Shown piece after piece: positions 46,144 to 56,287 of a stretch of DNA of 64,000 nt (positions are counted from its first letter, which is position 1; every line of letters begins with the position of its first letter). Made by a program: the position numbers and the translations under genes. Origin of the DNA: Bacteroidota bacterium (GTDB taxonomy: Bacteria > Bacteroidota > Bacteroidia > Chitinophagales > Saprospiraceae); NCBI GenBank assembly GCA_016124585.1, contig WGNL01000033.1:1-64000 (forward strand), in the 5' to 3' direction. The notes beneath the pieces were generated by a model. The model had not been told where the DNA came from. It made no database searches and saw only the letters and a program-made list of their open reading frames with translations.

Positions 46144-49100
46144 ATGATAAGGACGGTACTATCAACAGCACTGTTGTTTGGGTGTGGGCAAGCCGTCTTT
46201 TCCCAGTGTGCGCTAGTTTGCCACAATAGCATCACGGTGGCGCTTGACAATGCGGGCAATACCACCATTTACCCGCCGATGCTGCTTCAAAGTTCCAATG
46301 GGTGCTCCAACAATTTTACCATTACTATAGAAGATGAGAACGGCAACCAGCATGGCCAACAACTAGATGCTTCCCTGATTGACCAGCAACTCGTCGCCAC
46401 GCTGACGCATCCAGCCAGCGGAAACTCCTGTAACGTAAACATTACACTGATTGACAATCTGCCACCTGTGGTAGATTGCAGCAACGACACAGTTTTCATC
46501 TGGTGCAATACCCCACTTGAGGGTATAGAGACACCTTCTGTTACCGACAACGTGAGTCCTGCCGACAGCATCGAATTTACCTATATTGATATTTTTACAG
46601 ACCTAGCCTGCGATGATTCAATCGGAAATGTACCAGTGACTGCTTTCGTGCAGCGGACTTGGACGGCTACCGACGAACATGGCAACAGCGCCACTTGCAC
46701 CCAGTATATTTACCTGAAAAAAGCGACGCTGATGATGGTGGAATTCCCGAAACATCGGGACGGCGCACAGTTACCGGCACTTGAGTGTAGCGTACAAGAC
46801 CCCCTCGACTTCCATATAACGGGATACCCGATAATTGACAGCATGTGGATGGACAATACCCTGAGCTGTGATCTAGTGGTGTCCTTCAACGACCAACAAA
46901 TTGCAATCTGCGGTGGCAGCCGGAAAATCCTGCGTACCTGGTCCATCTTCGACCTCTGCACGGAAGACTTCCGAATTTTCACCCAAATAATTAAGGTGCT
47001 GGACACCACGGCACCGACAGTGACTTGTCCCGCCAACATGAGTTTCGCAACATACCCCAGCGTTTGTACCGCACAGGTTTACCTGCCACAGGCAAATGCA
47101 ACGGATGGCTGCTCTGGTGCTGTAGTGGAACCAACTTGGCAGTTTGGTTCAGGCTACGGGCCGTTTCCCAGTGTGCCAGTCGGAACCTACACGGTGACCT
47201 ACACGGCCACCGATGGCTGCAACAACAGTGGTGCATGTACCATGAAGGTTACGGTTAAGGACGAAGTGAAACCAGTGGCGCTTTGCAATAGCCAAGTACA
47301 AGCCAATTTGTTGGACGATGGCACAACCCTGATTTATGCAACAACCTTTGACAACGGTAGCTACGACAACTGTGGCATTGACCACATGGAAGTGAGCTGG
47401 GGAGGCCAACCTTTCGACACTTTTGTTTCTTTTGAATGTGGAAACATTGGGGCAGCAATCCCGGTAACGTTAAAAGTGGTGGATGCTGGTGGGCTCACCA
47501 GTACTTGCCAAAGCTCCGCCATTGTGAAAGACCTGATTAAACCTGAAATTATCTGCCCCGGCCCTGTTACCATCGGCTGCGGACAGGATTACAACAATGC
47601 GGCGCTGACCGGCCAACCGTTCGCTACTGACAATTGTGACGTGGCTTCAACGACTGTTTCGAATCAAATGAACCTGAACAACTGTGGCAACGGCACCGTG
47701 ACCCGCACTTGGACTGCCAAAGACCAGAGCAACAACGCCGCATCCTGCCAACAGATAGTGACCATCGCTGACAATACACCGATTACTGTGACGTTCCCCG
47801 ACGACATACTCACTTACGAATGCGAGCCCAATACCGATGTCAGTGTGACTGGTGACGTGGTGGTGCTCGGCAAGGATTGCGAGCAACTGCAGATTACCCA
47901 CACCGATTACTATTTTTACACAGCGCAGCCAGCTTGCTACAAGCTTATCCGCAACTGGGCGGTGATTGATTGGTGCTCTTACCAACCAAATTCCCCAACT
48001 GGCGCAGGTTTTTGGGAGAAAACACAAGTGATAGAAGTACGGGATAGTACTGCACCAGTACTTACCTGTCCGGCAAGCTTTACCGCAGGTATCGACAATT
48101 TTAATTGTTCGAAATTGGTAGCGATACCCGTACCTGACGTGGACGATTGCAGCTCAACATTGACGATTACCAACAACTCTCAATTTGCCCAAAGCCAATC
48201 GGGCGCTGCGACGGGCACTTATCCGAAGGGAACCCATACCGTGACCTACACCGTGGCTGACGGATGTGGAAACACTTCTACCTGCACCACGACAGTGACG
48301 GTAGTGGATGCTCAAGCGCCTAGCCCTGTCTGTAACAGTGGCGTGGCAGTAACTATCCAGCAAAACGGTTTTGTGACGGTGATGCCTTCAATGATTAACA
48401 ACGGCAGCAGCGACAACTGCTCACCAACAGCTAGCCTCATCATGCAGGTAAGCCCGAACACTTTCGACTGCCAAAGCATTGGAACCAAAGTCGTTACACT
48501 TACCGTAACTGACCAAGCGGGCAACAGTGCCTTTTGCCAGACCAATGTTGTGGTGCAGGATAATTTTCATGTATGCAGCACTGGCAACACGGCAACTATT
48601 GCTGGCAAGCTGGCACGCCAAAATGGTGACCCGATTTCTGGCAAGCTGGTTGGTCTAACTGGCGGCATCAGCAATGGGGTTCAAACAAATGTGGATGGCA
48701 CTTTTGCCTTTCCAAATCTTCCTTTGGGACAAGACTACACACTGACACCAAGTTATAACACTAAACCGCTGAACGGTGTCTCGACCTACGATATCGTACT
48801 CATCCGTCGGCATATCTTGAATATTGAGGTTTTTGACAATCCCTACACCATCATCGCAGCTGACGTGAACCGCTCTGGCGTCATATCCACCCTCGATTTG
48901 GTGGAGCTGCAGAAGCTGATTCTGAACATCAGCACCTCGTTCCCGAACGGGAATACCTCTTGGCGGTTTGTGCCAGTGAGTTATAATTTCCCCAACCCCG
49001 CTAACCCGTTTAGTCAGCCTTTCCCCGAAATCATTACCCTTGACGACATCGTCACAAACTACTGGACAGCAGATTTCGTGGGCATAAAAGTGGGCGATGT

Positions 49101-49860
49101 AAACAATAGTGCCAACCCATCAACTTTTGGTGAGGATGAAAATGAAGAGCGCAGTAACTTTGACAATTCGCTGATAATCAATACGAAAGACATTGAATTG
49201 GTTGCTGGCCATGAGTATGCCATCCCCTTCGTGGCGCACCCAGAACGCATCATGGCCGGCTTCCAGTTTACCCTTGATTATGATGAAAATGCCTTGGATT
49301 TCGTTGCTGTCGGCAATGGAGGGGAGAGCCTGCTGAAAGCCAATAATTTTGGTTTGCCACAATCACTCGGCACCAGCGCTCTAACAGTGAGTTGGGTAAA
49401 CGAATCGGCCATCGACCTGAACGCTTCTAGTGAAATCTTTACCTTGAAATTCAAGGCTAAAACAAATGGTCGTCTTTCCAATGTATTGAAAATCAATTCC
49501 TTGCAAACGCCTGCTGAGGCATACGCTGGTGATTTTACCACCAAGAATAACGATTTCCAAACTTGGGGAGTGGCGCTCCAATTCAGTGAGCCCACAGCTA
49601 CCGAGCCAATGCTCTTCCGCAACTTCCCCAATCCGTTTGACCAAAAAACAACTGTTCAATTCTACTTGCCAGAAGCGACATCTGTCAGCTTCCGCATACT
49701 CGACCAGTTCGGAAGGCAACTTAGGGCCTGGGACGGCCAGTTCGACCAGGGCCGCCATGAACTTCCGCTTGATTTGGCCGACATTCCGCCCGGTATCCTG
49801 CTCCTCGAAATGGATGCAGGCAACTTCCAAAGACAAGTGATTAAAATGATGAAAAACTAA
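46144..49860 (+). CDS. T9SS-secreted HYR-like/dockerin-like/cohesin-like protein (paralog 1)
   Basis: A 1238-residue surface protein. The start at 46144 gives the signal peptide MIRTVLSTALLFGCGQAVFS, then 'QCALVCHNSITVAL'. Residues about 50-870 are HYR-like and Cys-rich beta units ('TVTCPANMSFATYPSVCTAQ', 'VGTYTVTYTATDGCNNSGAC'). A carboxypeptidase-like unit ('GKLVGLTGG' ... 'VDGTFAFPNLPLGQDYTLTP') comes next, then a dockerin-like pair ('STYDIVLIRRHIL', 'DVNRSGVISTLDLVELQKLI'). A cohesin-like sandwich follows ('FQFTLDYDENALDFVAV', 'LKFKAKTNGRLSNVL'), and a Por sorting domain ('NFPNPFDQKTTVQF'). The gene after a 498-base gap is a paralog of the same order. The likely role is cell-surface adhesion or matrix; this is inference. 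Confidence 0.9.
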   Translation: MIRTVLSTALLFGCGQAVFSQCALVCHNSITVALDNAGNTTIYPPMLLQSSNGCSNNFTITIEDENGNQHGQQLDASLIDQQLVATLTHPASGNSCNVNITLIDNLPPVVDCSNDTVFIWCNTPLEGIETPSVTDNVSPADSIEFTYIDIFTDLACDDSIGNVPVTAFVQRTWTATDEHGNSATCTQYIYLKKATLMMVEFPKHRDGAQLPALECSVQDPLDFHITGYPIIDSMWMDNTLSCDLVVSFNDQQIAICGGSRKILRTWSIFDLCTEDFRIFTQIIKVLDTTAPTVTCPANMSFATYPSVCTAQVYLPQANATDGCSGAVVEPTWQFGSGYGPFPSVPVGTYTVTYTATDGCNNSGACTMKVTVKDEVKPVALCNSQVQANLLDDGTTLIYATTFDNGSYDNCGIDHMEVSWGGQPFDTFVSFECGNIGAAIPVTLKVVDAGGLTSTCQSSAIVKDLIKPEIICPGPVTIGCGQDYNNAALTGQPFATDNCDVASTTVSNQMNLNNCGNGTVTRTWTAKDQSNNAASCQQIVTIADNTPITVTFPDDILTYECEPNTDVSVTGDVVVLGKDCEQLQITHTDYYFYTAQPACYKLIRNWAVIDWCSYQPNSPTGAGFWEKTQVIEVRDSTAPVLTCPASFTAGIDNFNCSKLVAIPVPDVDDCSSTLTITNNSQFAQSQSGAATGTYPKGTHTVTYTVADGCGNTSTCTTTVTVVDAQAPSPVCNSGVAVTIQQNGFVTVMPSMINNGSSDNCSPTASLIMQVSPNTFDCQSIGTKVVTLTVTDQAGNSAFCQTNVVVQDNFHVCSTGNTATIAGKLARQNGDPISGKLVGLTGGISNGVQTNVDGTFAFPNLPLGQDYTLTPSYNTKPLNGVSTYDIVLIRRHILNIEVFDNPYTIIAADVNRSGVISTLDLVELQKLILNISTSFPNGNTSWRFVPVSYNFPNPANPFSQPFPEIITLDDIVTNYWTADFVGIKVGDVNNSANPSTFGEDENEERSNFDNSLIINTKDIELVAGHEYAIPFVAHPERIMAGFQFTLDYDENALDFVAVGNGGESLLKANNFGLPQSLGTSALTVSWVNESAIDLNASSEIFTLKFKAKTNGRLSNVLKINSLQTPAEAYAGDFTTKNNDFQTWGVALQFSEPTATEPMLFRNFPNPFDQKTTVQFYLPEATSVSFRILDQFGRQLRAWDGQFDQGRHELPLDLADIPPGILLLEMDAGNFQRQVIKMMKN

Positions 49861-49872
49861 TTGAGGATGAAA

Positions 49873-49922
49873 AATTGAAAATTGAGAATGACCTAGTCGT
49901 GTACGTTTTTCAATTATCAATT
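49873..49922 (+). terminator. imperfect AT-rich hairpin after paralog 1
   Basis: AATTGAAAATTGAGAATG (49873-49890) pairs imperfectly (14 of 18) with GTTTTTCAATTATCAATT (49905-49922). It may act as a weak terminator. Confidence 0.4.
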
Positions 49923-50358
49923 ATCCATTTTCAATTCAAAGATACCCATGTTCATATCGACAGTACCGATACTGAATCTACCATTCTGTAGCCAAGCACA
50001 ACGTTTACTTTAACCATTTACACACAATTTACACACACAGTTACACACACAATTTTTAATCGGACTGTCATCAATTCGGTAACCATCAAAAGGATTCTGA
50101 TACTATGAGAAAGCATCCCATGAACTTTTGAAAAGGTACCACCAACCAGAAGAGCCTGGCGGAGGGAGCCGACCACAAACGCTGTGGTAGCCCCTTCGCC
50201 ATGGTTCGGGTTGTTGAAAGAAAAAGAATTCAAGTTATAAAACTTGATACTGATAAAAAGCTAACAATCAAGACTTTACAATAGAAAACAGAGCAAAAAA
50301 GCACTTAACAACCATTAGCATTTTAGTATCAATCAATCATTAACAATTTTAGTATCCC
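49923..50358. other. leader region of paralog 2 with short direct repeats
   Basis: Contains three near-direct repeats of TTACACACA-type sequence at 50018-50053 and the compact fold at 50158-50200. No frame is convincing. It likely forms the promoter and long 5' leader of the gene at 50359. Confidence 0.45.
50158..50200 (+). ncRNA. compact structured RNA candidate
   Basis: GGCGGAGGG (50158-50166) pairs with CCCTTCGCC (50192-50200) with one mismatch. Inside it ACCACA (50172-50177) pairs with TGTGGT (50183-50188) around AACGC. This GC-rich nested fold stands out in an AT-rich leader, about 160 bases upstream of the paralog 2 ATG. No known riboswitch class was recognised. It could be a leader element or chance structure. 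Confidence 0.3.
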
Positions 50359-53300
50359 ATGAGAAAATTCGAGTTTACTAAACCCATCAAGCGCATCCCG
50401 ACTACCTTTTGGGATGCTACTGCAAGCGGGATGCAAGATGCGGGTCGCCTGTTTCGGGCGGCAGCGCTGCTGTGTCTGCTGGTGTTTGCAAATTGGGGTG
50501 ACCGTGCTTTTGCTCAATGCGCCCTTGTTTGCAACGACGATTTGAACGTATCACTACCCGGCCCAAGTGAGTATTGTACGCTGGAAATGACAGCTGATAT
50601 CTTGCTCGAGGATCCTTCGGCATGTGCCGGCCCGTACACCATTTCATTGTTTTCTTTGCAAGGTGTGCCGTTGCCTTCAACGCCTTATGTGAATTCCAGC
50701 TACATAGGTCAGACCCTGCTCTATTCGGTAGGGGAGCCTGGTGGAAACTCCTGCTGGGGCACACTCAGCGTAGAGGACAAACTTGGCCCTGAAATCACTG
50801 GCTGCGCAGACTTGACAATGACCTGTTTGTCAAACTATAAGCCGACGATAGACGGCGGCAATGCGCCTACACCAACGGTTTATGACTGCTCTGGAACGCC
50901 AAGTTTCAGCTACACAGACAATATTGTGCACGGCACTTGCAATTCCAATTATGTGGCAATTGTGACCCGTACTTGGACAGCTGTTGATGCGCATGGCTAC
51001 TCAAGTTCTTGTACACAGAATATCGTCATCCAACGGGTGACACTGGCTGACCCAATTTTTACGCCTGTTTGCCCATCGAATGTGGAGCTTGAATGTGGCA
51101 TTGGCCCACAAAGCACAGCACCAACCTCCACAGGATACCCCCGCATTACCGTAGGTGGGATTGCTTACAACGTAATTCCGGGTGCCAACAATTTCTGTGA
51201 AATTGCGGCTTCCTACACGGATGAGATTTTCACTATTTGTGGTGGTGGCAAGAAGATATTACGCACGTGGACAATCTATGATTGGTGCTTGCCAACTACC
51301 CCAGGTAGTGGCAACCCTTGGTCTTGCATCCAGGTCATCAAATTGCACGACACAACCCCACCAAGTGTTACTTGCCCAGCGCCAATTGTTCAGGGTAGTT
51401 CTTCTGGTGGCTGCTACGCATCTTTCAATTTACCTCCTGCAACGGTTTTTGATTCTTGCTCAGCGTTCACGGTTAAAGTGCTTACCCCATTCGGAATTGT
51501 GAATGGCAACGGCGGCCCGATTCTGAACGTGCCAGTTGGAACCCACAATATCACATACATTGCTACGGATGCCTGCGGTAATGTTGGCCAATGCAATACG
51601 ACGATGCAGATCAAAGACGTGACGGCCCCTGTGGCAGTTTGTATCCAGCACACAGCAGTTTCGTTGACGGACGATGGCACGGCCATAGTTTCTGCAACTT
51701 CATTCAACAACGGCAGCTCGGACAATTGCGGCATTGACCACATGGTCGTGAGCCGTATGCCTTCTTTGTGCCTCCCAAATGGAACTCCATTTGATACATA
51801 TGCACCTTTCAGCTGCTGCGATATTGGAGAACTGTTGATGGTTTCGATGCGGGTGTACGATGCTGCTGGCAACTACAATTCCTGCATGGTAGAGGTGGAG
51901 GTTCAGGATAAAATCGATCCAGTTATCACTTGCCCACCGAACAAAACTATCGAGTGCTCAGATCCAGTTCCTGCTGTTTCAGCACCAACTTTCAGCGACA
52001 ACTGTTCTGGCGCTACTTGGGCCAATACGGAAACTGTCAATATTACAAGTTGCGGTACAGGTACTATCAAGCGTAAATACACAGTGACAGATGCGGGCGG
52101 CAGAAAAGCGTCTTGCACACAGACCATCACAGTGATCAATTCCTACCCATTCAATTCAACGAATATTGTATGGCCATTGGATTACACAACTTACCAGTGC
52201 GACCCAGCATTGGAGCCAACGGACTTGCCTACTGGTTACGACATACCGGGCATCACGGAAGATGCTTGCGACCTTGTTGCAGTGACGCACACTGACCAAT
52301 TGCTGCCAATCAATCCACCGGCATGTTTCAAGATTTTGAGGAAATGGATTGTGATTGACTGGTGCCAATACGACCCGAACGTGCCTAATAGCCCTGGCTA
52401 TTGGGAGCATGTACAGGTTCTAAAAGTAATGGACAATACGTCACCGGTACTGACTTGTCCAGGCAATATCTCCGTACCAAGCCTTGACGCCAACTGCGGC
52501 TATGGTGCGGTCACCGTACCTGCTTTGACAGCCACTGATTGTAGCAACAGTTTGAACTGGACAGTAAAAATCGACTTCAATTCTGACGGCACAATGGATC
52601 AAGCTGGCACTAGTCCAAATCTCAGCGGAAACTATCCGTTCGGCATCCATGCCGTTTCGGTTGCTGTGGAGGACAAATGCGGTAACCAGGCCACTTGCAA
52701 TTTCACAATCACCGTGGTGGATGGCAAAAAACCAAGCCCAATCTGTGTGAACGGACTCGCAGTAGAACTGATGCCAATGAACGGCGGCGGCATGATTCAA
52801 CTCACGCCAAGCATGTTTAACTCAGGCAGCTTCGACAACTGCACGGCAGCACAAGACCTGGAGTTCGAAATCGTACCTTCTGTATTCGATTGTAACAGCG
52901 TTGGTACTAATGTAGTGACAATGTACGTCACAGATGAAGCTGGCAACACTGACTACTGTGAGACCTACGTCATCATCCAGGACAACATGGTGTCTTGTCC
53001 AGCACCACTATCCGCGAGCGTAAGCGGAAACATTGCGACAGCAAGTGGAAGCGGCATGAGCGGCGTGGCTGTAAATGTAAGTGGCAATGGCCCACTGACA
53101 TCGCCGTCCAGCACTTCATCCAACGGGAATTTCGTCTTCTCTGGTCTTAGCTTGAGCTACGATTATACCCTAACGCCAAACTACGACATGGCACCGATGA
53201 ACGGCGTTTCTACCTACGACCTTGTGCTAATGACCCGTCACATCTTGAACATTGAGCTACTAGATTCACCTTACAAAATCATTGCAGCTGACGTGAACAA

Positions 53301-54276
53301 GAACGGTGCAGTATCCACAGCAGACGTGGTAGAGCTTCGTAAAGTGATACTACAGTTGGTGCCAACGTTCCCGAACAATACCTCTTGGCGATTCATTGAC
53401 AAAAATTACAGTTTCCCGAACCCAGCCAACCCGTTTACGCAGCCTTTCCCAGAGTTTTTCAACATCAATGACTTGGCCAATAACCAGAATGGGGTTGACT
53501 TTGTGGCGGTGAAAGTGGGAGATGTGAACGGCTCAGCCGTGACGAACCTTGGCGGTGGCAACACTGGCAGCCGAAACCTTGTTGGTGAGCTTGATTTTAT
53601 GTTGGATGAAATGTCCCTCGAACCTGGCAATACCTACCGTGTTCCTTTCCGTGCCAGCAATTTTGTCAACTTGACTGGATACCAGTTTGCCCTTCAGTTC
53701 GACCCTGAAGCGCTCAGCTTAGAAGACATTGAGGCAGGTGAACTGGAAGGACTGAACGAGTCAAACTTTGGTTTGACAATGCTCGAAGACGGTATTATCA
53801 CGACTAGCTGGGACAATTCAAAAAACACACTACACGATAACAACACGGTACTTTTCACGCTGGTTTTCAAATCAAACACGAAGTCAAAATTGAGCAAAAT
53901 GCTCCACGTAACGGGCAGCGTAATCCCTGTTGAGGCTTACCGTACCAAAGGCGAAGATGTCGAATTGCTCGATGTGAACCTCCGCTTCAACAGCGCTGAA
54001 AACAAGGTGCCAAGTGACGATTTTGAATTGTTGCAAAACAACCCGAACCCATTCCGTGAAACGACGGCCATCGGGTTCCGTTTGCCAGAGGCTGGCAAGG
54101 CTACACTGACCGTGTATGACCTGTCCGGCAAAGTACTGAAGACGATTTCCGACGATTTTGCAAAAGGTTACAACGAAATCATCCTGAACCAGAACGAACT
54201 GGGCGCCTCTGGCATCCTGTTCTACCAGCTCGAAACGGATACACAAACTGCTACCCGCCGAATGGTGCGGCTGTAA
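50359..54276 (+). CDS. T9SS-secreted HYR-like/dockerin-like/cohesin-like protein (paralog 2)
   Basis: A 1305-residue paralog of the preceding gene with the same domain order. It has an unusually long signal region: about 30 basic/polar residues before the core 'AAALLCLLVFANWGDRAFAQ', then 'CALVCNDDLNVSL'. HYR-like units include 'PSVTCPAPIVQGSSSGGCYA' and 'VGTHNITYIATDACGNVG'. Dockerin-like 'STYDLVLMTRHILNIELLD' and 'DVNKNGAVSTADVVELRKVI' are followed by the cohesin-like 'YQFALQFDPEALSLEDIEAG' and 'FKSNTKSKLSKML', then a Por sorting domain ('LLQNNPNPFRETTAIGF'). The pairing of the two genes suggests tandem duplication followed by divergence. Both may be displayed together on the outer surface. 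Confidence 0.9.
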   Translation: MRKFEFTKPIKRIPTTFWDATASGMQDAGRLFRAAALLCLLVFANWGDRAFAQCALVCNDDLNVSLPGPSEYCTLEMTADILLEDPSACAGPYTISLFSLQGVPLPSTPYVNSSYIGQTLLYSVGEPGGNSCWGTLSVEDKLGPEITGCADLTMTCLSNYKPTIDGGNAPTPTVYDCSGTPSFSYTDNIVHGTCNSNYVAIVTRTWTAVDAHGYSSSCTQNIVIQRVTLADPIFTPVCPSNVELECGIGPQSTAPTSTGYPRITVGGIAYNVIPGANNFCEIAASYTDEIFTICGGGKKILRTWTIYDWCLPTTPGSGNPWSCIQVIKLHDTTPPSVTCPAPIVQGSSSGGCYASFNLPPATVFDSCSAFTVKVLTPFGIVNGNGGPILNVPVGTHNITYIATDACGNVGQCNTTMQIKDVTAPVAVCIQHTAVSLTDDGTAIVSATSFNNGSSDNCGIDHMVVSRMPSLCLPNGTPFDTYAPFSCCDIGELLMVSMRVYDAAGNYNSCMVEVEVQDKIDPVITCPPNKTIECSDPVPAVSAPTFSDNCSGATWANTETVNITSCGTGTIKRKYTVTDAGGRKASCTQTITVINSYPFNSTNIVWPLDYTTYQCDPALEPTDLPTGYDIPGITEDACDLVAVTHTDQLLPINPPACFKILRKWIVIDWCQYDPNVPNSPGYWEHVQVLKVMDNTSPVLTCPGNISVPSLDANCGYGAVTVPALTATDCSNSLNWTVKIDFNSDGTMDQAGTSPNLSGNYPFGIHAVSVAVEDKCGNQATCNFTITVVDGKKPSPICVNGLAVELMPMNGGGMIQLTPSMFNSGSFDNCTAAQDLEFEIVPSVFDCNSVGTNVVTMYVTDEAGNTDYCETYVIIQDNMVSCPAPLSASVSGNIATASGSGMSGVAVNVSGNGPLTSPSSTSSNGNFVFSGLSLSYDYTLTPNYDMAPMNGVSTYDLVLMTRHILNIELLDSPYKIIAADVNKNGAVSTADVVELRKVILQLVPTFPNNTSWRFIDKNYSFPNPANPFTQPFPEFFNINDLANNQNGVDFVAVKVGDVNGSAVTNLGGGNTGSRNLVGELDFMLDEMSLEPGNTYRVPFRASNFVNLTGYQFALQFDPEALSLEDIEAGELEGLNESNFGLTMLEDGIITTSWDNSKNTLHDNNTVLFTLVFKSNTKSKLSKMLHVTGSVIPVEAYRTKGEDVELLDVNLRFNSAENKVPSDDFELLQNNPNPFRETTAIGFRLPEAGKATLTVYDLSGKVLKTISDDFAKGYNEIILNQNELGASGILFYQLETDTQTATRRMVRL

Positions 54277-54412
54277 AATTGGGTATTAGGTGTCGGTTAT
54301 TTGATGATTTGTTCAAATCTCCAATACCTAATCACAAATACCAAATAATTAAAAGGGGGCCGGTCCCAAATGCCTGCCCCCGCCTTGCTCTGAATCTGTT
54401 TTTTACTAAAAC

Positions 54413-54449
54413 AAAACCGCTTCTGGCCTTTCGTCGGAGGCGGTTTTTT
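54413..54449. terminator. terminator between paralog 2 and the membrane protein gene
   Basis: AAAACCGCTTC (54413-54423) pairs with GAGGCGGTTTT (54437-54447) including one G-U, followed by T's. An imperfect long inverted repeat (ATTGGGTATTAGG ... CCAATACCTAATC) lies just before, near 54280-54340. It serves both convergent genes. Confidence 0.8.
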
Positions 54450-54485
54450 CGTTTTTGGGAAATGGTAGTAATCTTAACTGCCAAC

Positions 54486-56108
54486 TCAAAGTTCTTCCCA
54501 TCTCCCCCCCTGCGCTACAATAAAAACTGTTCCTGGCTTCGGCGGCCACTGCTTCATCTCCACCCGGCAACCGTTGCCGTCCGTGCGGAAGCGGTACTGT
54601 TCGGTCTGGTAGTCGCCGAGGCCCATGCCGTAAAGCCACCACCAGTTTCCCCACTGATTGAATTGCAAGCGAAAAATGCCCGCCGTGCTATCCCGGCTGG
54701 CTGTGAAACCGTTGGTTGTGTTGGTCAGGTTAAACTGAGCAACTTGGTAAAACTGGGCATCGCTAGGCTTGTTAGCGAGGTAGTGCAGGGCGTGCTTCAA
54801 GGCCAAATTTTCTCGTGAAAAATCCTTGAACATGGGGATGCCGTGATAGTTTTCAGGCATGGCGAGCACGTACACTTCTGAGGCTTCTTGCCAGCGGAAA
54901 TCGTCGAGCAAGCTGGTCGTGATGCGGGCGCTTTGCTGCCAGTAGCCTGTCATTTTTTGGAGGAAAAAAGTGGATGCCAGGAGCCATGTTGCAAACAGCC
55001 CATTGCGGAGCCACCGAGGAAAAGAATCGAACAATACTACCAGTCCGAAGAAAAAAAACAGGGAGGGGAGGTAGCCGTAACGGTCGTTTTCGCCTTGCAG
55101 GATGTAAGCAACATACAAATTGGCCACTGGGGCCAAGGCGAGGAAGAACAGGAGCCAGCTGATGCCCACCAGCCGCAGTTTTGATGGCGTTTTTTTATAA
55201 AAAACAAGCGCTGCCAATGCCACAACCCCAAGGGTTAGGCCACTCCAGGCCATCACGGGTTTTTCGAAAAAAAGGATGAACCTTTCCTTGCCGCCGTGCG
55301 GCCATTCCCGCCACCAGAGTAGGTATTTCGTGAAATATTTTAGGCAATTGGCGCCGATGTTCCGAAGGTCGAAATTCAGGTGGACAGCCTCGCCGTAATG
55401 ACCCGCCCATCCGCCTAGAATGAGCTTGTTGAGGAGGAAGTAACCAGCAACCAGGATGAGATGAGGGAAAAGAATTGTACCGATTTTCACCCTTTTACCA
55501 GCAATCCACCAGAGCGTAATGGCCAACAGGGGAAGTGCGAGTGCCAGTTCAAAAGTGAACAGGGCCACTACAAAAAGACCTTGTGACCACAACAGGTCTC
55601 TTTGTTTTTTTTCCTCAAAATATTTTACCAACAACAATAGCGAGGTGAGCACCAGCAGTGTACAGAGCAAAAAATTGAAGCAAACCCGCCAAACCACCAC
55701 CTCGACTTGATAGGGCGATAGCAGGAACAATAAACTGGCCATCAGTGCTGGAACGGATGGCTTGACGTGACCATTCTTCTCAAAGATTTTTTTTGCCAAA
55801 CTAAATCCCAAAAATGCATTGAGGACGTGCAACGAAGTAAAAACGAGGTACCATCCAATGCCAGCAGTGCCGAACCATTTCACGAAGAAAAACAGGAAAA
55901 AATTGGTGACCTGGTGCATGGCTGGGAAGCCAAAACAGTTCCACACGCCGCCAAACGTTGCACCGTCCAGCCGCTGCAGCAGACCTGTGAAGTCGGTGAC
56001 GAAGCCAGCTGATGCGGTGCGCCAGTAAAAAAGGTGCGTGAGCAACAAAAACAAGCTGGCGATTCCCACGTTTTGCCTAAAATTCGAGCTTTGGTAAAGT
56101 GATTTCAT
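54486..56108 (-). CDS. polytopic membrane protein, possible GT-C-like
   Basis: A 540-residue integral membrane protein with about ten hydrophobic helices in residues 15-405 (for example 'VGIASLFLLLTHLFYW', 'FLLCTLLVLTSLLLLVKYF', 'LLLVGISWLLFFLALAP'-like). A soluble C-terminal domain of about 130 residues follows, with 'VYVLAMPENYHGIPMFKDFS'. The first loop has 'FVTDFTGLL', an acidic position where GT-C glycosyltransferases place their catalytic Asp, and 'ENDRYGYLPSLFFFFG' recalls TPR/PMT-type membrane transferases of Bacteroidota. The function is not certain; glycan transfer is the best guess. It is divergent from the Bat unit. Confidence 0.7.
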   Translation of the reverse strand: MKSLYQSSNFRQNVGIASLFLLLTHLFYWRTASAGFVTDFTGLLQRLDGATFGGVWNCFGFPAMHQVTNFFLFFFVKWFGTAGIGWYLVFTSLHVLNAFLGFSLAKKIFEKNGHVKPSVPALMASLLFLLSPYQVEVVVWRVCFNFLLCTLLVLTSLLLLVKYFEEKKQRDLLWSQGLFVVALFTFELALALPLLAITLWWIAGKRVKIGTILFPHLILVAGYFLLNKLILGGWAGHYGEAVHLNFDLRNIGANCLKYFTKYLLWWREWPHGGKERFILFFEKPVMAWSGLTLGVVALAALVFYKKTPSKLRLVGISWLLFFLALAPVANLYVAYILQGENDRYGYLPSLFFFFGLVVLFDSFPRWLRNGLFATWLLASTFFLQKMTGYWQQSARITTSLLDDFRWQEASEVYVLAMPENYHGIPMFKDFSRENLALKHALHYLANKPSDAQFYQVAQFNLTNTTNGFTASRDSTAGIFRLQFNQWGNWWWLYGMGLGDYQTEQYRFRTDGNGCRVEMKQWPPKPGTVFIVAQGGRWEEL

Positions 56109-56287
56109 CGAAAATTTCCGGGTTCGTTGGGAGTGCTTAATTTTGGCGACCCAAAACCCAAGCGCTTTGGAGCGGTTGATTGTGGTTGGAGCGGTTTAAC
56201 TCTTCAACGCCAAACGACCTTTCATGCTCTCTTCAAATTCCGGCTAAGAACCGAAAAATTGCCCGAATTCGGCAAAGACAAAAAACA

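Noticed and set aside
50018-50053. TTACACACA repeats as a CRISPR-like array
   Set aside because: Units are only 11-12 bases with no spacers; simple low-complexity sequence.
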